A stretch of 6,770 nt of DNA from JAMIFN01 sp035906235 (lineage in GTDB: Bacteria; Pseudomonadota; Gammaproteobacteria; Burkholderiales; Burkholderiaceae_C): assembly GCA_035906235.1 (NCBI GenBank), contig JAMIFN010000103.1, forward strand, positions 1-6,770. Direction: 5' to 3'. The notes beneath the pieces are model-generated. The model did no database searches. It saw nothing but the letters and a program-made list of their open reading frames with translations, and was not told where the DNA came from. Both the position numbers and the translations under genes were made by a program. Within the stretch, counting starts at the first letter, position 1, and every line of letters starts with the position of its first letter. This document shows positions 1 to 5,173 of the stretch, piece by piece.

Positions 1-68
1 CCACTCCGCGAATACCTAGGCTTGGCCGTTTCACCTTGGGTTTTGGCTGGGCTAGCAGGCCAGCTGGT

Positions 69-92
69 GGATTCGCCTTCGCGGGAATGACG
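69..92. repeat. Degenerate palindromic intergenic repeat (REP-like)
   Basis: The stretch reads GGATTCGCCTTCGCGGGAAT followed by GACG. It closely resembles a palindromic element common between genes in many proteobacteria (ATTCCCGC-CTTC-GCGGGAAT, usually followed by GACG). Here the left arm lacks two C residues, so the palindrome is imperfect and the copy looks decayed. It lies in the gene-free region upstream of cyoE. The family assignment rests on memory of the motif and was not searched. Confidence 0.45.
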
Positions 93-165
93 AGGTCATG
101 GGGGGCGGTTTTTAGGGGTGCGCCATTTCCGCGCAAGCTGCAATCCCCCCTTGTTTGAAAAAATG

Positions 166-197
166 ATAGCTGCTCAGGCAGGTTTGACGGCCTAAAA
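166..197 (+). repeat. 32-bp dispersed repeat, copy A (direct orientation)
   Basis: The copy begins ATAGCTGCTCAGGCAGGTTT and ends GACGGCCTAAAA. It is 31/32 identical to the reverse complement of 4994-5025; the only difference is G instead of T at position 186. It sits about 40 bp upstream of the cyoE -10 box and is preceded by an A-rich run (GAAAAAATG). Short intergenic repeats starting ATAGCTGCT are, from general knowledge, scattered through Comamonadaceae genomes; the function is not established. The match between the two copies is directly visible; the family assignment is inference. Confidence 0.75.
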
Positions 198-238
198 CTC
201 AGATTTAGCCCTAAAAACTAGGGGCGACAGCAGCTCCC

Positions 239-244
239 TATAAT
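239..244 (+). promoter_or_regulatory. Candidate sigma-70 -10 box for cyoE
   Basis: There is a perfect TATAAT about 35 bp upstream of the cyoE start, placing a transcript start near 251 with a leader of about 30 nt. No good -35 hexamer lies 16-18 bp upstream, and there is no TGn extension, so the promoter may be weak or activator-dependent. Together with the gene-free upstream region, it suggests cyoE is the first gene of its transcript. Confidence 0.4.
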
Positions 245-279
245 CGTTTTTCTGTTTTTACGCCCCGTCTTCGCCTGTC

Positions 280-1197
280 ATGAGCACCGCCACCACCACC
301 CCATCTGCTGCCCCACTTGAGCAGGGTCAGCACAGCCGTGCTTGGCAGTTTTACCAACTGACCAAGCCGCGTGTGGTGCAACTCATCGTGTTTTGCGCCC
401 TGATCGGCATGGTGCTGGCTGTGCCCGGCGTGCCCAGCATGGACGAAGCACTGCGTATGCTGCTGGCCTGCGTGGGTATTTGGCTGGTGGCGGGCGCGGC
501 GGCGGCGTTCAATTGCTTGGTGGAACGCGCCATTGATGCGCGTATGAAGCGCACCGCTTGGCGCCCGACCGCACGCGGCGAGCTGGGCAGCAATCAGGCG
601 CTGGCTTTTTCGGCGCTGCTGTGTACAGCGGGTTGCGCCGTGCTGTGGTGGTGTGCCAACCCGCTAACCATGTGGCTGACCTTGGCCACTTTTGTCGGTT
701 ACGCCATCATTTACACGGTGATTTTGAAGCCGCTGACGCCGCAAAACATCGTCATTGGCGGCGCTTCTGGCGCTATGCCCCCTGTACTGGGCTGGGCAGC
801 CATGAGCAATGCCGTCACGGCCGAAGCCATGGTGCTGTGCCTCATCATCTTTTTGTGGACACCGCCGCATTTTTGGGCTTTGGCGCTTTACCGCGTAGAG
901 GACTACCGCAAATCGGGTCTGCCCATGCTGCCCGTGACCCACGGTCAGGGCTTTACCACTTTGCAAATCTTCCTCTACACCGTGGTGCTATTGGTGGCCT
1001 GCATGCTGCCTTATTTGATCGGCATGAGCGGCTGGCTGTATATGGCGGTGGCGCTGCCTTTGAGCCTAGGGTTTATGTACTACGGCTGGGGCTTGCTGCG
1101 GCATTATTCAGACGCGCTGGCGCGTAAAACCTTTCGCTACTCGCTCGTCCACTTAACCGGCATTTTTGCGGCATTGTTGCTTGATCATTACCTCTGA
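280..1197 (+). CDS. cyoE: Protohaem IX farnesyltransferase (haem O synthase)
   Basis: This inner-membrane enzyme of the UbiA prenyltransferase family transfers a farnesyl group to haem b to make haem O, the cofactor (or haem A precursor) of haem-copper terminal oxidases. The 305-aa product has a normal length for the family and many hydrophobic segments. Visible motifs are the first prenyl-diphosphate-binding site N78-x3-E82-x3-D86 followed by [14 protein letters not shown] (residues 89-102), the [13 protein letters not shown] loop (160-172), [11 protein letters not shown] (193-203), and the second polar loop [19 protein letters not shown] (204-222). Glu at the middle position of the first motif, where E. 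coli has Asp, is usual in Burkholderiales (also called ctaB). No clear Shine-Dalgarno sequence precedes the ATG. The next gene starts 18 bp downstream, suggesting co-transcription. No ctaA or SCO1 gene is seen on either side. Confidence 0.95.
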   Translation: MSTATTTPSAAPLEQGQHSRAWQFYQLTKPRVVQLIVFCALIGMVLAVPGVPSMDEALRMLLACVGIWLVAGAAAAFNCLVERAIDARMKRTAWRPTARGELGSNQALAFSALLCTAGCAVLWWCANPLTMWLTLATFVGYAIIYTVILKPLTPQNIVIGGASGAMPPVLGWAAMSNAVTAEAMVLCLIIFLWTPPHFWALALYRVEDYRKSGLPMLPVTHGQGFTTLQIFLYTVVLLVACMLPYLIGMSGWLYMAVALPLSLGFMYYGWGLLRHYSDALARKTFRYSLVHLTGIFAALLLDHYL

Positions 1198-1215
1198 GCC
1201 TGATAAAAACGCGCT

Positions 1216-1521
1216 ATGTTGTTGATAAAAACTTTACGCGCCCGCGATGCCCTACAAGACCGTGACTCTGCCCTGAGCACCCGCCAGCGGCAGGTCTTGA
1301 TCTTGGCTGACGGTAAACGCAGCAGTGAACAGCTGTTGGATTTGATGGGGCCTGAAGTACAGGCCGACATTGTGTTGCTGCTACGCCTGCGTTATTTGGT
1401 TCGTGCCGATGAGGTGCAACTGGGCGAAAACGGTTTTGCCCCCACCGCAGCTGGCGAAATGTGGGATGTCAGCCAGTTTAATGACGGCTTGGATCTGCCC
1501 TCAGAATTTGATCAATTGTGA
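1216..1521 (+). CDS. Hypothetical protein, possible small winged-helix-like domain
   Basis: The product is a soluble 101-aa protein with no signal peptide or membrane segment. I do not recognise a named family. Residues about 20-64 (STRQRQVLILADGKRSSEQL, then LLDLMG and VLLLRLRYLV) have the rhythm of a winged helix: a helix, a short 'DGKR' turn, a helix, then a Leu-rich helix ending in a hydrophobic strand. Residues 65-101 are acidic and probably extended. The ATG lies 18 bp after cyoE. The stop TGA (1519-1521) is 5 bp before the radC ATG, so it probably belongs to a cyoE-radC transcript. A 10-bp direct repeat (TGATAAAAAC, at 1201 and 1223) straddles its start, and no convincing ribosome binding site is present. 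That it is a real gene is likely from its tight packing; a DNA-binding role would be speculation. Confidence 0.7.
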   Translation: MLLIKTLRARDALQDRDSALSTRQRQVLILADGKRSSEQLLDLMGPEVQADIVLLLRLRYLVRADEVQLGENGFAPTAAGEMWDVSQFNDGLDLPSEFDQL

Positions 1522-1526
1522 CGAGC

Positions 1527-2222
1527 ATGGCAGAGACGAACGCACCATCCCGTTTTAGTCTCCTGCCACCCGATGCCCGCCCGCGCGAGAAAATGCTGGC
1601 ACGCGGGGCGGCTGCCTTGGCCGACAGCGAGTTGTTGGCCATCATTTTGCGCACAGGGATAGCGGGTACGGATGTGCTGACGCTGTCGGCGCAATTGCTG
1701 CAAAGCCACGGTGGTTTGCGCGGCTTGCTCAATACCCCAAGCGCAGAATTGAAAAAAATCAAAGGCCTAGGGCAGGCCAAGCGCTGTGAACTGCTGGCGG
1801 TATTTGAATTGGCGCGCCGTGCCCTGGCGCAAGAGCTGGCCGAGCAACCCGCGCTGCAATCGCCACTCGCTGTGCGCCAGTATTTGCAGTTGCACCTGCA
1901 GGGCAAGCAGCATGAAGTGTTTTGCGTGCTTTTTCTCAACACGCAAAACCAATTGATTGCCTGCGAAGAGATGTTTCGTGGCACCTTAGACAGTGCGCAG
2001 GTTTACCCGCGTGAGATCGCGACGCGTGCGCTGCAGCTGGCCGCGCGCAGCGTCATCCTGGCGCACAACCACCCCAGCGGCCATGCGCAAGCCAGCCCCA
2101 GCGATGTGCGCCTTACTGCCCGCCTGCGGGACGCGCTGGCGCTGCTGGATATTGGGCTGCTCGACCACATCATCATTGCCGGCGCCAGCAGCTATTCGAT
2201 GGCCGAGCGTGGGGAGTGTTGA
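1527..2222 (+). CDS. radC: RadC family protein (UPF0758, JAMM/MPN fold)
   Basis: The product is 231 aa (E. coli RadC is about 222). The N-terminal part has the conserved DARPREKMLARG (residues 16-27) and a helix-hairpin-helix segment (KKIKGLGQAKRCELLAVFEL, 76-95). The C-terminal part is the JAB1/MPN-like domain with the metal-binding HxHx7SxxD signature: H180, H182, S190 and D193 in AHNHPSG...SPSD. It ends SMAERGEC. The family was named for DNA repair, but the founding E. coli mutation was later assigned to recG, so its function remains uncertain. I chose the ATG at 1527; a GTG at 1518 is also in frame and would overlap the preceding stop by 4 bp, adding three residues. The last codons and the stop (TGA, 2220-2222) lie in the first units of a 7-bp tandem array, so the C-terminus borders repetitive DNA. 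Confidence 0.93.
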   Translation: MAETNAPSRFSLLPPDARPREKMLARGAAALADSELLAIILRTGIAGTDVLTLSAQLLQSHGGLRGLLNTPSAELKKIKGLGQAKRCELLAVFELARRALAQELAEQPALQSPLAVRQYLQLHLQGKQHEVFCVLFLNTQNQLIACEEMFRGTLDSAQVYPREIATRALQLAARSVILAHNHPSGHAQASPSDVRLTARLRDALALLDIGLLDHIIIAGASSYSMAERGEC

Positions 2223-2324
2223 GTGTTGAATGCTGAATGCTGAATGCTGAATGCTGAATGCTGAATGCTGAATGCTGAATGCTGAATGCTGAATGCTGAA
2301 TGCTGAATGCTGAATGCTGAATGC
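2214..2324. repeat. Heptanucleotide tandem repeat array (GAATGCT)n
   Basis: Thirteen perfect, uninterrupted GAATGCT units occupy 2228-2318. Two variant GAGTGTT units (2214-2220 and 2221-2227) precede them, and a partial GAATGC unit (2319-2324) follows. The array starts inside the last codons of radC and ends 68 bp before the next gene's ATG. Seven-bp tandem arrays are known in other bacteria, for example the STRR heptamers of cyanobacteria, and usually differ in copy number between strains. Perfect identity of the central units suggests recent expansion by strand slippage. On the + strand each frame meets TGA every 21 bp. On the - strand the array is open and would read as a spurious SIQHSAF peptide repeat. 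Confidence 0.98.
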
Positions 2325-2392
2325 GGGCAATAATCAACTGTCTGGCAAGCAAAAGCCCTTTACGACCTTGCCCCTTTTTTAAAAACCAAACT

Positions 2393-2683
2393 ATGAAAAA
2401 AGTTCTCCTTATTCCCCTATTGGCCTTGAGCGTTTTGCTGGCCGCCTGCGGTGCCAAAATCGATGGCACTTACGCTGACGAAATGGGTGTGACCAGCTAC
2501 ACCTTTAAATCGGGCAAAGTCATCGTCTCCGCGCTGGGCATGGGCACCGAAATGGACTACAAGGTTGAGGACAACAAAGTCAAAATCACTTCCCCCCAAG
2601 GCACCATGGTGATGGATATCTTGGCCGACGGCTCGATTCAAGGACCCTTGGGCATGACGCTCAAGAAGAGGGCCGATAAATAA
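2393..2683 (+). CDS. Small predicted lipoprotein
   Basis: The product is 96 aa with a classic lipoprotein signal: MKK, a hydrophobic stretch, then the lipobox LAAC with C19 as the predicted lipidated residue. The mature part (about 78 aa) looks like a small beta-rich domain: GTYADEMGVTSYTFKSGKV, then alternating polar and hydrophobic stretches (MDYKVEDNKVKI) and a lysine-rich end. It recalls small lipocalin-like lipoproteins that begin 'GTY', but I cannot name a family. An in-frame ATG at 2321, inside the last heptamer unit, would add 24 residues and bury the signal peptide, so I chose 2393. The ribosome binding site is weak. The second lipoprotein gene begins 21 bp downstream, so the two are probably one transcription unit. 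Lipidation and envelope location are inferred from the lipobox. Confidence 0.8.
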   Translation: MKKVLLIPLLALSVLLAACGAKIDGTYADEMGVTSYTFKSGKVIVSALGMGTEMDYKVEDNKVKITSPQGTMVMDILADGSIQGPLGMTLKKRADK

Positions 2684-2704
2684 ATACGACTAGCAAGAGG
2701 CTTT

Positions 2705-3316
2705 ATGCGATCTTTTTTCTTTGGCGCCTTAGCGCTGGCTGCCTTGCTTGGCTTGAGCGCTTGCGCGAGCAACGGCACTGGAAACAACAGCACCAGCACT
2801 GGCGATAAAAACGCTAGCAATCCCCGCCTGCAGCAAAGCCTGCGCCTGGATGTGCTCGACGCCAGCGGCAAAGCCATCAACGGCCTGGCCTGCCGTTTGG
2901 CTAATGAACACGGCTATGTGCTGGCGCAATCAGGCGGCACGGTGCAGGTCAAGCGCTCAGCACGGGATTTAGAGGTGGACTGCGACGCGCCCGCAGGCTT
3001 GTCCACCAAAGCGCAGTTGCGCGCCCGTGCCGATGGCAGCACGGCAGCAGCGACCGCGCCGAACAACAAGGGCAGCAGCACCAGCGTATTTGGCAGCGTG
3101 GGCCTGGGCAGCTTTGGCTCGCATGGCGGCTTGGGTGTGAATATCGGCTTCCCCATCCCCATAGGCACAGCCAGTGACCCCGCGCCTGCTGCAAGCAACA
3201 CCCTTTGGCGTTATCCCGACTGGGTGCAACTGCGCCAAGGCAAAACCCTGATGTTTGATGCCCAAGGCAGCAGCAGCGCCCAACCCGCTTTGGGTTACGA
3301 AGCCGTACGCCCCTAA
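2705..3316 (+). CDS. Predicted lipoprotein with glycine-rich segment
   Basis: The product is a 203-aa predicted envelope lipoprotein. The signal peptide ends in the lipobox LSAC, with C20 as the predicted lipidation site. A low-complexity Asn/Ser/Thr/Gly linker follows (21-40). Residues about 46-94 (LRLDVLDASGKAINGLACRL onward, to LEVDCDAP) look like a small beta-sandwich of the carboxypeptidase-regulatory/transthyretin-like type, with C63 and C93 placed to form a disulphide. A Gly/Ser-rich stretch (about 124-148, SVFGSVGLGSFGSHGGLGV) could be flexible or membrane-associated, and a final segment has WRYPDWVQLRQGK (168-180). I recall similar uncharacterised proteobacterial lipoproteins that combine such a domain with a Gly-rich region and a 'YP' motif, but no function is known to me. 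An AAGAGG ribosome binding site (2695-2700) lies 4 nt before the ATG. No intrinsic terminator follows. Confidence 0.82.
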   Translation: MRSFFFGALALAALLGLSACASNGTGNNSTSTGDKNASNPRLQQSLRLDVLDASGKAINGLACRLANEHGYVLAQSGGTVQVKRSARDLEVDCDAPAGLSTKAQLRARADGSTAAATAPNNKGSSTSVFGSVGLGSFGSHGGLGVNIGFPIPIGTASDPAPAASNTLWRYPDWVQLRQGKTLMFDAQGSSSAQPALGYEAVRP

Positions 3317-3385
3317 GGGCTGAGCCCGGGCGTCATCGCCCTGTCACCATTGCCCCAGTAAAATACGGCGCTTGCACTAGCGCAT

Positions 3386-3390
3386 AGGAG
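3386..3390 (+). promoter_or_regulatory. Ribosome binding site of tatA
   Basis: AGGAG lies 8 nt before the ATG at 3399, an ideal spacing. This settles the start: the earlier ATG at 3392 meets a stop after four codons, and the in-frame ATG at 3408 is too far away. It is the clearest Shine-Dalgarno sequence in the window. Confidence 0.75.
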
Positions 3391-3398
3391 TATGTCTC

Positions 3399-3632
3399 AT
3401 GGGTAGTATGTCAATTTGGCACTGGTTGATTGTTTTGGCCATCGTGGTTGTGGTGTTTGGCACCAAAAAGCTGGGCAATATCGGCAAAGATATGGGCAGC
3501 GCCGTTAAAGGTTTTAAAGACGGTATGCGCGACGGCCAAGCCGACGATGCCGCCGCCCCTGCGCAGCTGAGCGAGCCAAGCGCCGCACAAACCGGCAAGA
3601 CCGTAGAAATCCCCAGCCGCGAGAAGGTCTAA
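3399..3632 (+). CDS. tatA: Sec-independent protein translocase subunit TatA
   Basis: TatA oligomerises around a TatBC-substrate complex in the inner membrane to form the passage for folded twin-arginine proteins. The 77-aa protein has the expected architecture: a short N-terminus (MGSMSIWHW), one membrane helix (about residues 8-20, [11 protein letters not shown]), the hinge FGTKKL (20-25), and an amphipathic helix ([18 protein letters not shown], 26-43). A charged, Ala-rich tail follows. FGTKKL and the glycine pattern are typical of TatA rather than TatB. It is the first gene of tatABC, with 82 bp separating it from the lipoprotein gene. A TAAAAT at 3359-3364 could be a -10 box, but no matching -35 is visible, so the operon might also be read from upstream. 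tatB follows after 21 bp. Confidence 0.96.
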   Translation: MGSMSIWHWLIVLAIVVVVFGTKKLGNIGKDMGSAVKGFKDGMRDGQADDAAAPAQLSEPSAAQTGKTVEIPSREKV

Positions 3633-3653
3633 GCGCCGCTGCGCAAGCATTCC

Positions 3654-4100
3654 ATGCTGGATTTAGGTCTTTCCAAGCTGGCCGTCATCGGCGTTTTGGC
3701 GCTGATTGTGGTCGGCCCCGAAAAATTGCCGCGCGTGGCACGCACCGTTGGCACGCTCTTGGGCAAGGCGCAGCGCTATATGAACGAGGTCAAGGCCGAG
3801 GTCAATCGCAGCATCGCGCTCGACGATTTACGCCAAGCTCAGGCTGACATTCAAGCCGAAATCCAAGCCAGCGTTGCCGAGGTCGAAAAAACCCTGGTCA
3901 CCACGGCTGACGAGATGCGTCAGGCTTTTGCTGGACAAGGGGAAGGGGCTGGCGAACCCAGCTACCACCACCCAGGTAAAAACTGGCGCCTCAAACGCAG
4001 CACCCGCCCCACTTGGTACAAAGCGCAAAACGGCACGCGCCGTTATGTGCAGTCTGGCTCGGCACGCGTGGCGCGTTTTCGCCCCAAAAATTACCGTTGA
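3654..4100 (+). CDS. tatB: Sec-independent protein translocase subunit TatB
   Basis: TatB pairs with TatC to form the receptor that binds twin-arginine signal peptides. The 148-aa protein starts MLDLGLSKLAVIGVLALIVV (one membrane helix, residues 5-20) and continues with the family signature GPEKLPRVARTVG (21-33), where Glu and Pro are hallmark residues. A long amphipathic and probably coiled helix follows (34-95: AQRYMNEVKAEVNRS, then Gln/Glu/Ala-rich). The C-terminal 45 residues are strikingly basic and aromatic: SYHHPGKNWRLKRSTRPTWY (102-121), ending RVARFRPKNYR. This tail resembles those of Comamonadaceae TatB proteins and is unlike that of E. coli TatB. It lies 21 bp after tatA and 12 bp before tatC, in one operon. 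Confidence 0.95.
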   Translation: MLDLGLSKLAVIGVLALIVVGPEKLPRVARTVGTLLGKAQRYMNEVKAEVNRSIALDDLRQAQADIQAEIQASVAEVEKTLVTTADEMRQAFAGQGEGAGEPSYHHPGKNWRLKRSTRPTWYKAQNGTRRYVQSGSARVARFRPKNYR

Positions 4101-4112
4101 TACCGCCTGCCG

Positions 4113-4928
4113 ATGAGCACCGCCCTGCCGCCACCCGAATCTGATGCCCCGCCCGATGAACTGACAGGCAGCGAGCAGCCCTTTGTGGCGCACCTCATGG
4201 AGTTGCGCGATCGCCTGCTCGCCAGCATTTACGGCGTCATCGTGGCGCTGATCGCGCTGGCGCTCTACCCTGGCCCCGCACGCTTGATGGATTTGGTCGC
4301 TGCCCCCATCCGTGCGCATATGCCAGCCGATGCCAAGCTCATCGCCACAGGCGTGCTCTCGCCCTTTCTCGTGCCGCTCAAAGTGCTGGCGATTGCCGCG
4401 CTCTTGCTGGCACTGCCCTGGATCATGTTTCAGGCTTGGCGCTTTGTCGCCCCAGGCTTGTACAAGCACGAAAAACGCTTTGTGCTGCCGCTGATTTTGC
4501 TAGGCAGTTTTTTGGCCTATACCGGCATCGCTTTTGTGCAGCTGTATGTGCTGGAGCATATGTTTGCCTTTATTCAGGGCTTTACCTCGCAATCGGTCAG
4601 CGCCATGCCCGATGTGGCTTCGTATGTGGAAACCATCCTCAACCTCTACCTGGCTTTTGCTGCAGCCTTTCAAGTGCCTGTGGTGGTGATCTTGGCCGTG
4701 CGTTTTGGCTTTGTCAGCGTGGCGCAATTGCGCGCTTTTCGTGGCTATGCGCTCTTGGGCGCGGCGGTGATTTGCGCCATCATCACGCCGCCAGATGCGC
4801 TATCGATGTTGATTTTGCTGGCCTGCATGATGGTGCTGTATGAAGTGGGCATCGTACTGGCGGGCTTTTTTACCCGCGCCGATGGCAAGGGCGCGGCAGG
4901 CGAATCTGCAACGGGCGCCGAGCACTAA
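4113..4928 (+). CDS. tatC: Sec-independent protein translocase subunit TatC
   Basis: TatC is the six-helix membrane protein that recognises the twin-arginine motif. The 271-aa product aligns along its length with E. coli TatC. Visible landmarks are the cytoplasmic N-terminal HLMELRDRL (27-35, with the conserved E30), the SPF segment (83-85) before helix 2, the cytoplasmic loop FVAPGLYKHEKR (111-122, with the conserved signal-binding E120), the periplasmic loop with DVASYVE (167-173), TPPDALS (225-231) in the last loop, and YEVG (243-246) in the last helix. The N-terminus is about 15 residues longer than in E. coli and acidic/Pro-rich, and the C-terminal tail is Gly/Ala-rich. It is the last gene of the operon: a strong intrinsic terminator begins 26 bp after its stop. 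Confidence 0.97.
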   Translation: MSTALPPPESDAPPDELTGSEQPFVAHLMELRDRLLASIYGVIVALIALALYPGPARLMDLVAAPIRAHMPADAKLIATGVLSPFLVPLKVLAIAALLLALPWIMFQAWRFVAPGLYKHEKRFVLPLILLGSFLAYTGIAFVQLYVLEHMFAFIQGFTSQSVSAMPDVASYVETILNLYLAFAAAFQVPVVVILAVRFGFVSVAQLRAFRGYALLGAAVICAIITPPDALSMLILLACMMVLYEVGIVLAGFFTRADGKGAAGESATGAEH

Positions 4929-4954
4929 ATCGCCGGTTTGCACCCATCCCCACC

Positions 4955-4977
4955 AACGCCGCATTGCGGCGTTTTTT
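4955..4977 (+). terminator. Rho-independent terminator of tatABC
   Basis: There is an 8-bp GC-rich stem, AACGCCGC (4955-4962) and GCGGCGTT (4966-4973), around a 3-nt ATT loop. The final stem Ts run into a tract of six Ts (4972-4977). It starts 26 bp after the tatC stop. It should separate tatABC transcription from the phosphatase gene. Confidence 0.88.
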
Positions 4978-4983
4978 ATGGGT

Positions 4984-5009
4984 GTTTTACGGCTTTTAGG
5001 CCGTAAAAC
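4984..5009. repeat. Stem-loop overlapping the inverted dispersed repeat
   Basis: This is a perfect 10-bp inverted repeat, GTTTTACGGC (4984-4993) and GCCGTAAAAC (5000-5009), with a 6-nt TTTTAG loop. It lies 7 bp after the tatABC terminator and shares its right arm and loop with the 32-bp repeat at 4994-5025. It has no T tract directly after the stem, so it is more likely a structured repeat element than a second classical terminator. The equivalent palindrome is not intact beside copy A (166-197). Confidence 0.7.
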
Positions 5010-5025
5010 CTGCCTGAGCAGCTAT
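4994..5025 (-). repeat. 32-bp dispersed repeat, copy B (inverted orientation)
   Basis: The reverse complement begins ATAGCTGCTCAGGCAGGTTT and ends TACGGCCTAAAA, matching copy A (166-197) at 31 of 32 positions. It lies between the tatC terminator and the promoter region of the phosphatase gene. As in copy A, an A/T-rich run adjoins the ATAGC end (here TTAAAAAAAT on the + strand after 5025). Together the copies bracket the cyoE-tatC block in opposite orientations. Confidence 0.75.
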
Positions 5026-5059
5026 TAAAAAAATCACTAAAAACTGCGGTCATGGGCTT

Positions 5060-5093
5060 TTGTCTTGAGCCTGTCACACGCCCTGCCTACCAT
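5060..5093 (+). promoter_or_regulatory. Candidate Pho box and -10 element (PhoB-type promoter)
   Basis: TTGTCTTGAGCCTGTCAC (5060-5077) contains two 7-bp half-sites in the 11-bp period of a PhoB box (consensus CTGTCAT-4 nt-CTGTCAY). The second half-site, CTGTCAC, is perfect; the first, TTGTCTT, matches at 5 of 7. After exactly 10 nt comes TACCAT (5088-5093), a 4/6 match to a -10 hexamer. The E. coli phoA promoter has the same 10-nt spacing from Pho box to -10. The spacer GAGC is not A/T-rich as in the consensus, which weakens the call. Its position upstream of a PhoX-type phosphatase gene supports it. Confidence 0.45.
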
Positions 5094-5173
5094 GCCCGCC
5101 AAGTGCTGCAAAAGCGCATTTGACGCAAGGCACTTAGATCCCCCTACCTTTGATTTTTTGAAAGCGATCGCTC

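Noticed and set aside
1..90. Possible C-terminus of an upstream gene, open frame from position 1 to a TGA at 88-90
   Set aside because: The 29 residues match no family I know (including CtaA), and the end overlaps a degenerate intergenic repeat. Too short to support.
2321..2392. Upstream in-frame ATG 2321 as the start of the 96-aa lipoprotein
   Set aside because: It would put 24 residues, several polar, before a classic MKK lipoprotein signal peptide, and the ATG belongs to the repeat unit.
1986..2469. Minus-strand ORFs across the array (1986-2330 and 2173-2469) encoding SIQHSAF peptide repeats
   Set aside because: The 7-aa periodicity is only the 7-bp repeat read in an open frame. The rest of each ORF is antisense to radC or the lipoprotein gene, with no recognisable protein features.
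3328..3341. Hairpin GGGCG-TCAT-CGCCC after the 203-aa lipoprotein gene as a terminator
   Set aside because: The stem is only 5 bp and no T tract follows, so an intrinsic terminator is not supported.
3359..3364. TAAAAT as a tatA -10 box
   Set aside because: It matches 5/6, but no -35-like hexamer lies at 16-18 bp upstream. Kept only as a remark under tatA.
3828..4469. Long minus-strand ORF (213 aa) opposite tatB/tatC
   Set aside because: It is a shadow frame of two clearly conserved + strand genes, and its residues form no recognisable domain.
5164..5171. GCGATCGC palindrome resembling the cyanobacterial HIP1 octamer
   Set aside because: A single occurrence in the phosphatase leader of a betaproteobacterial sequence; most likely chance.
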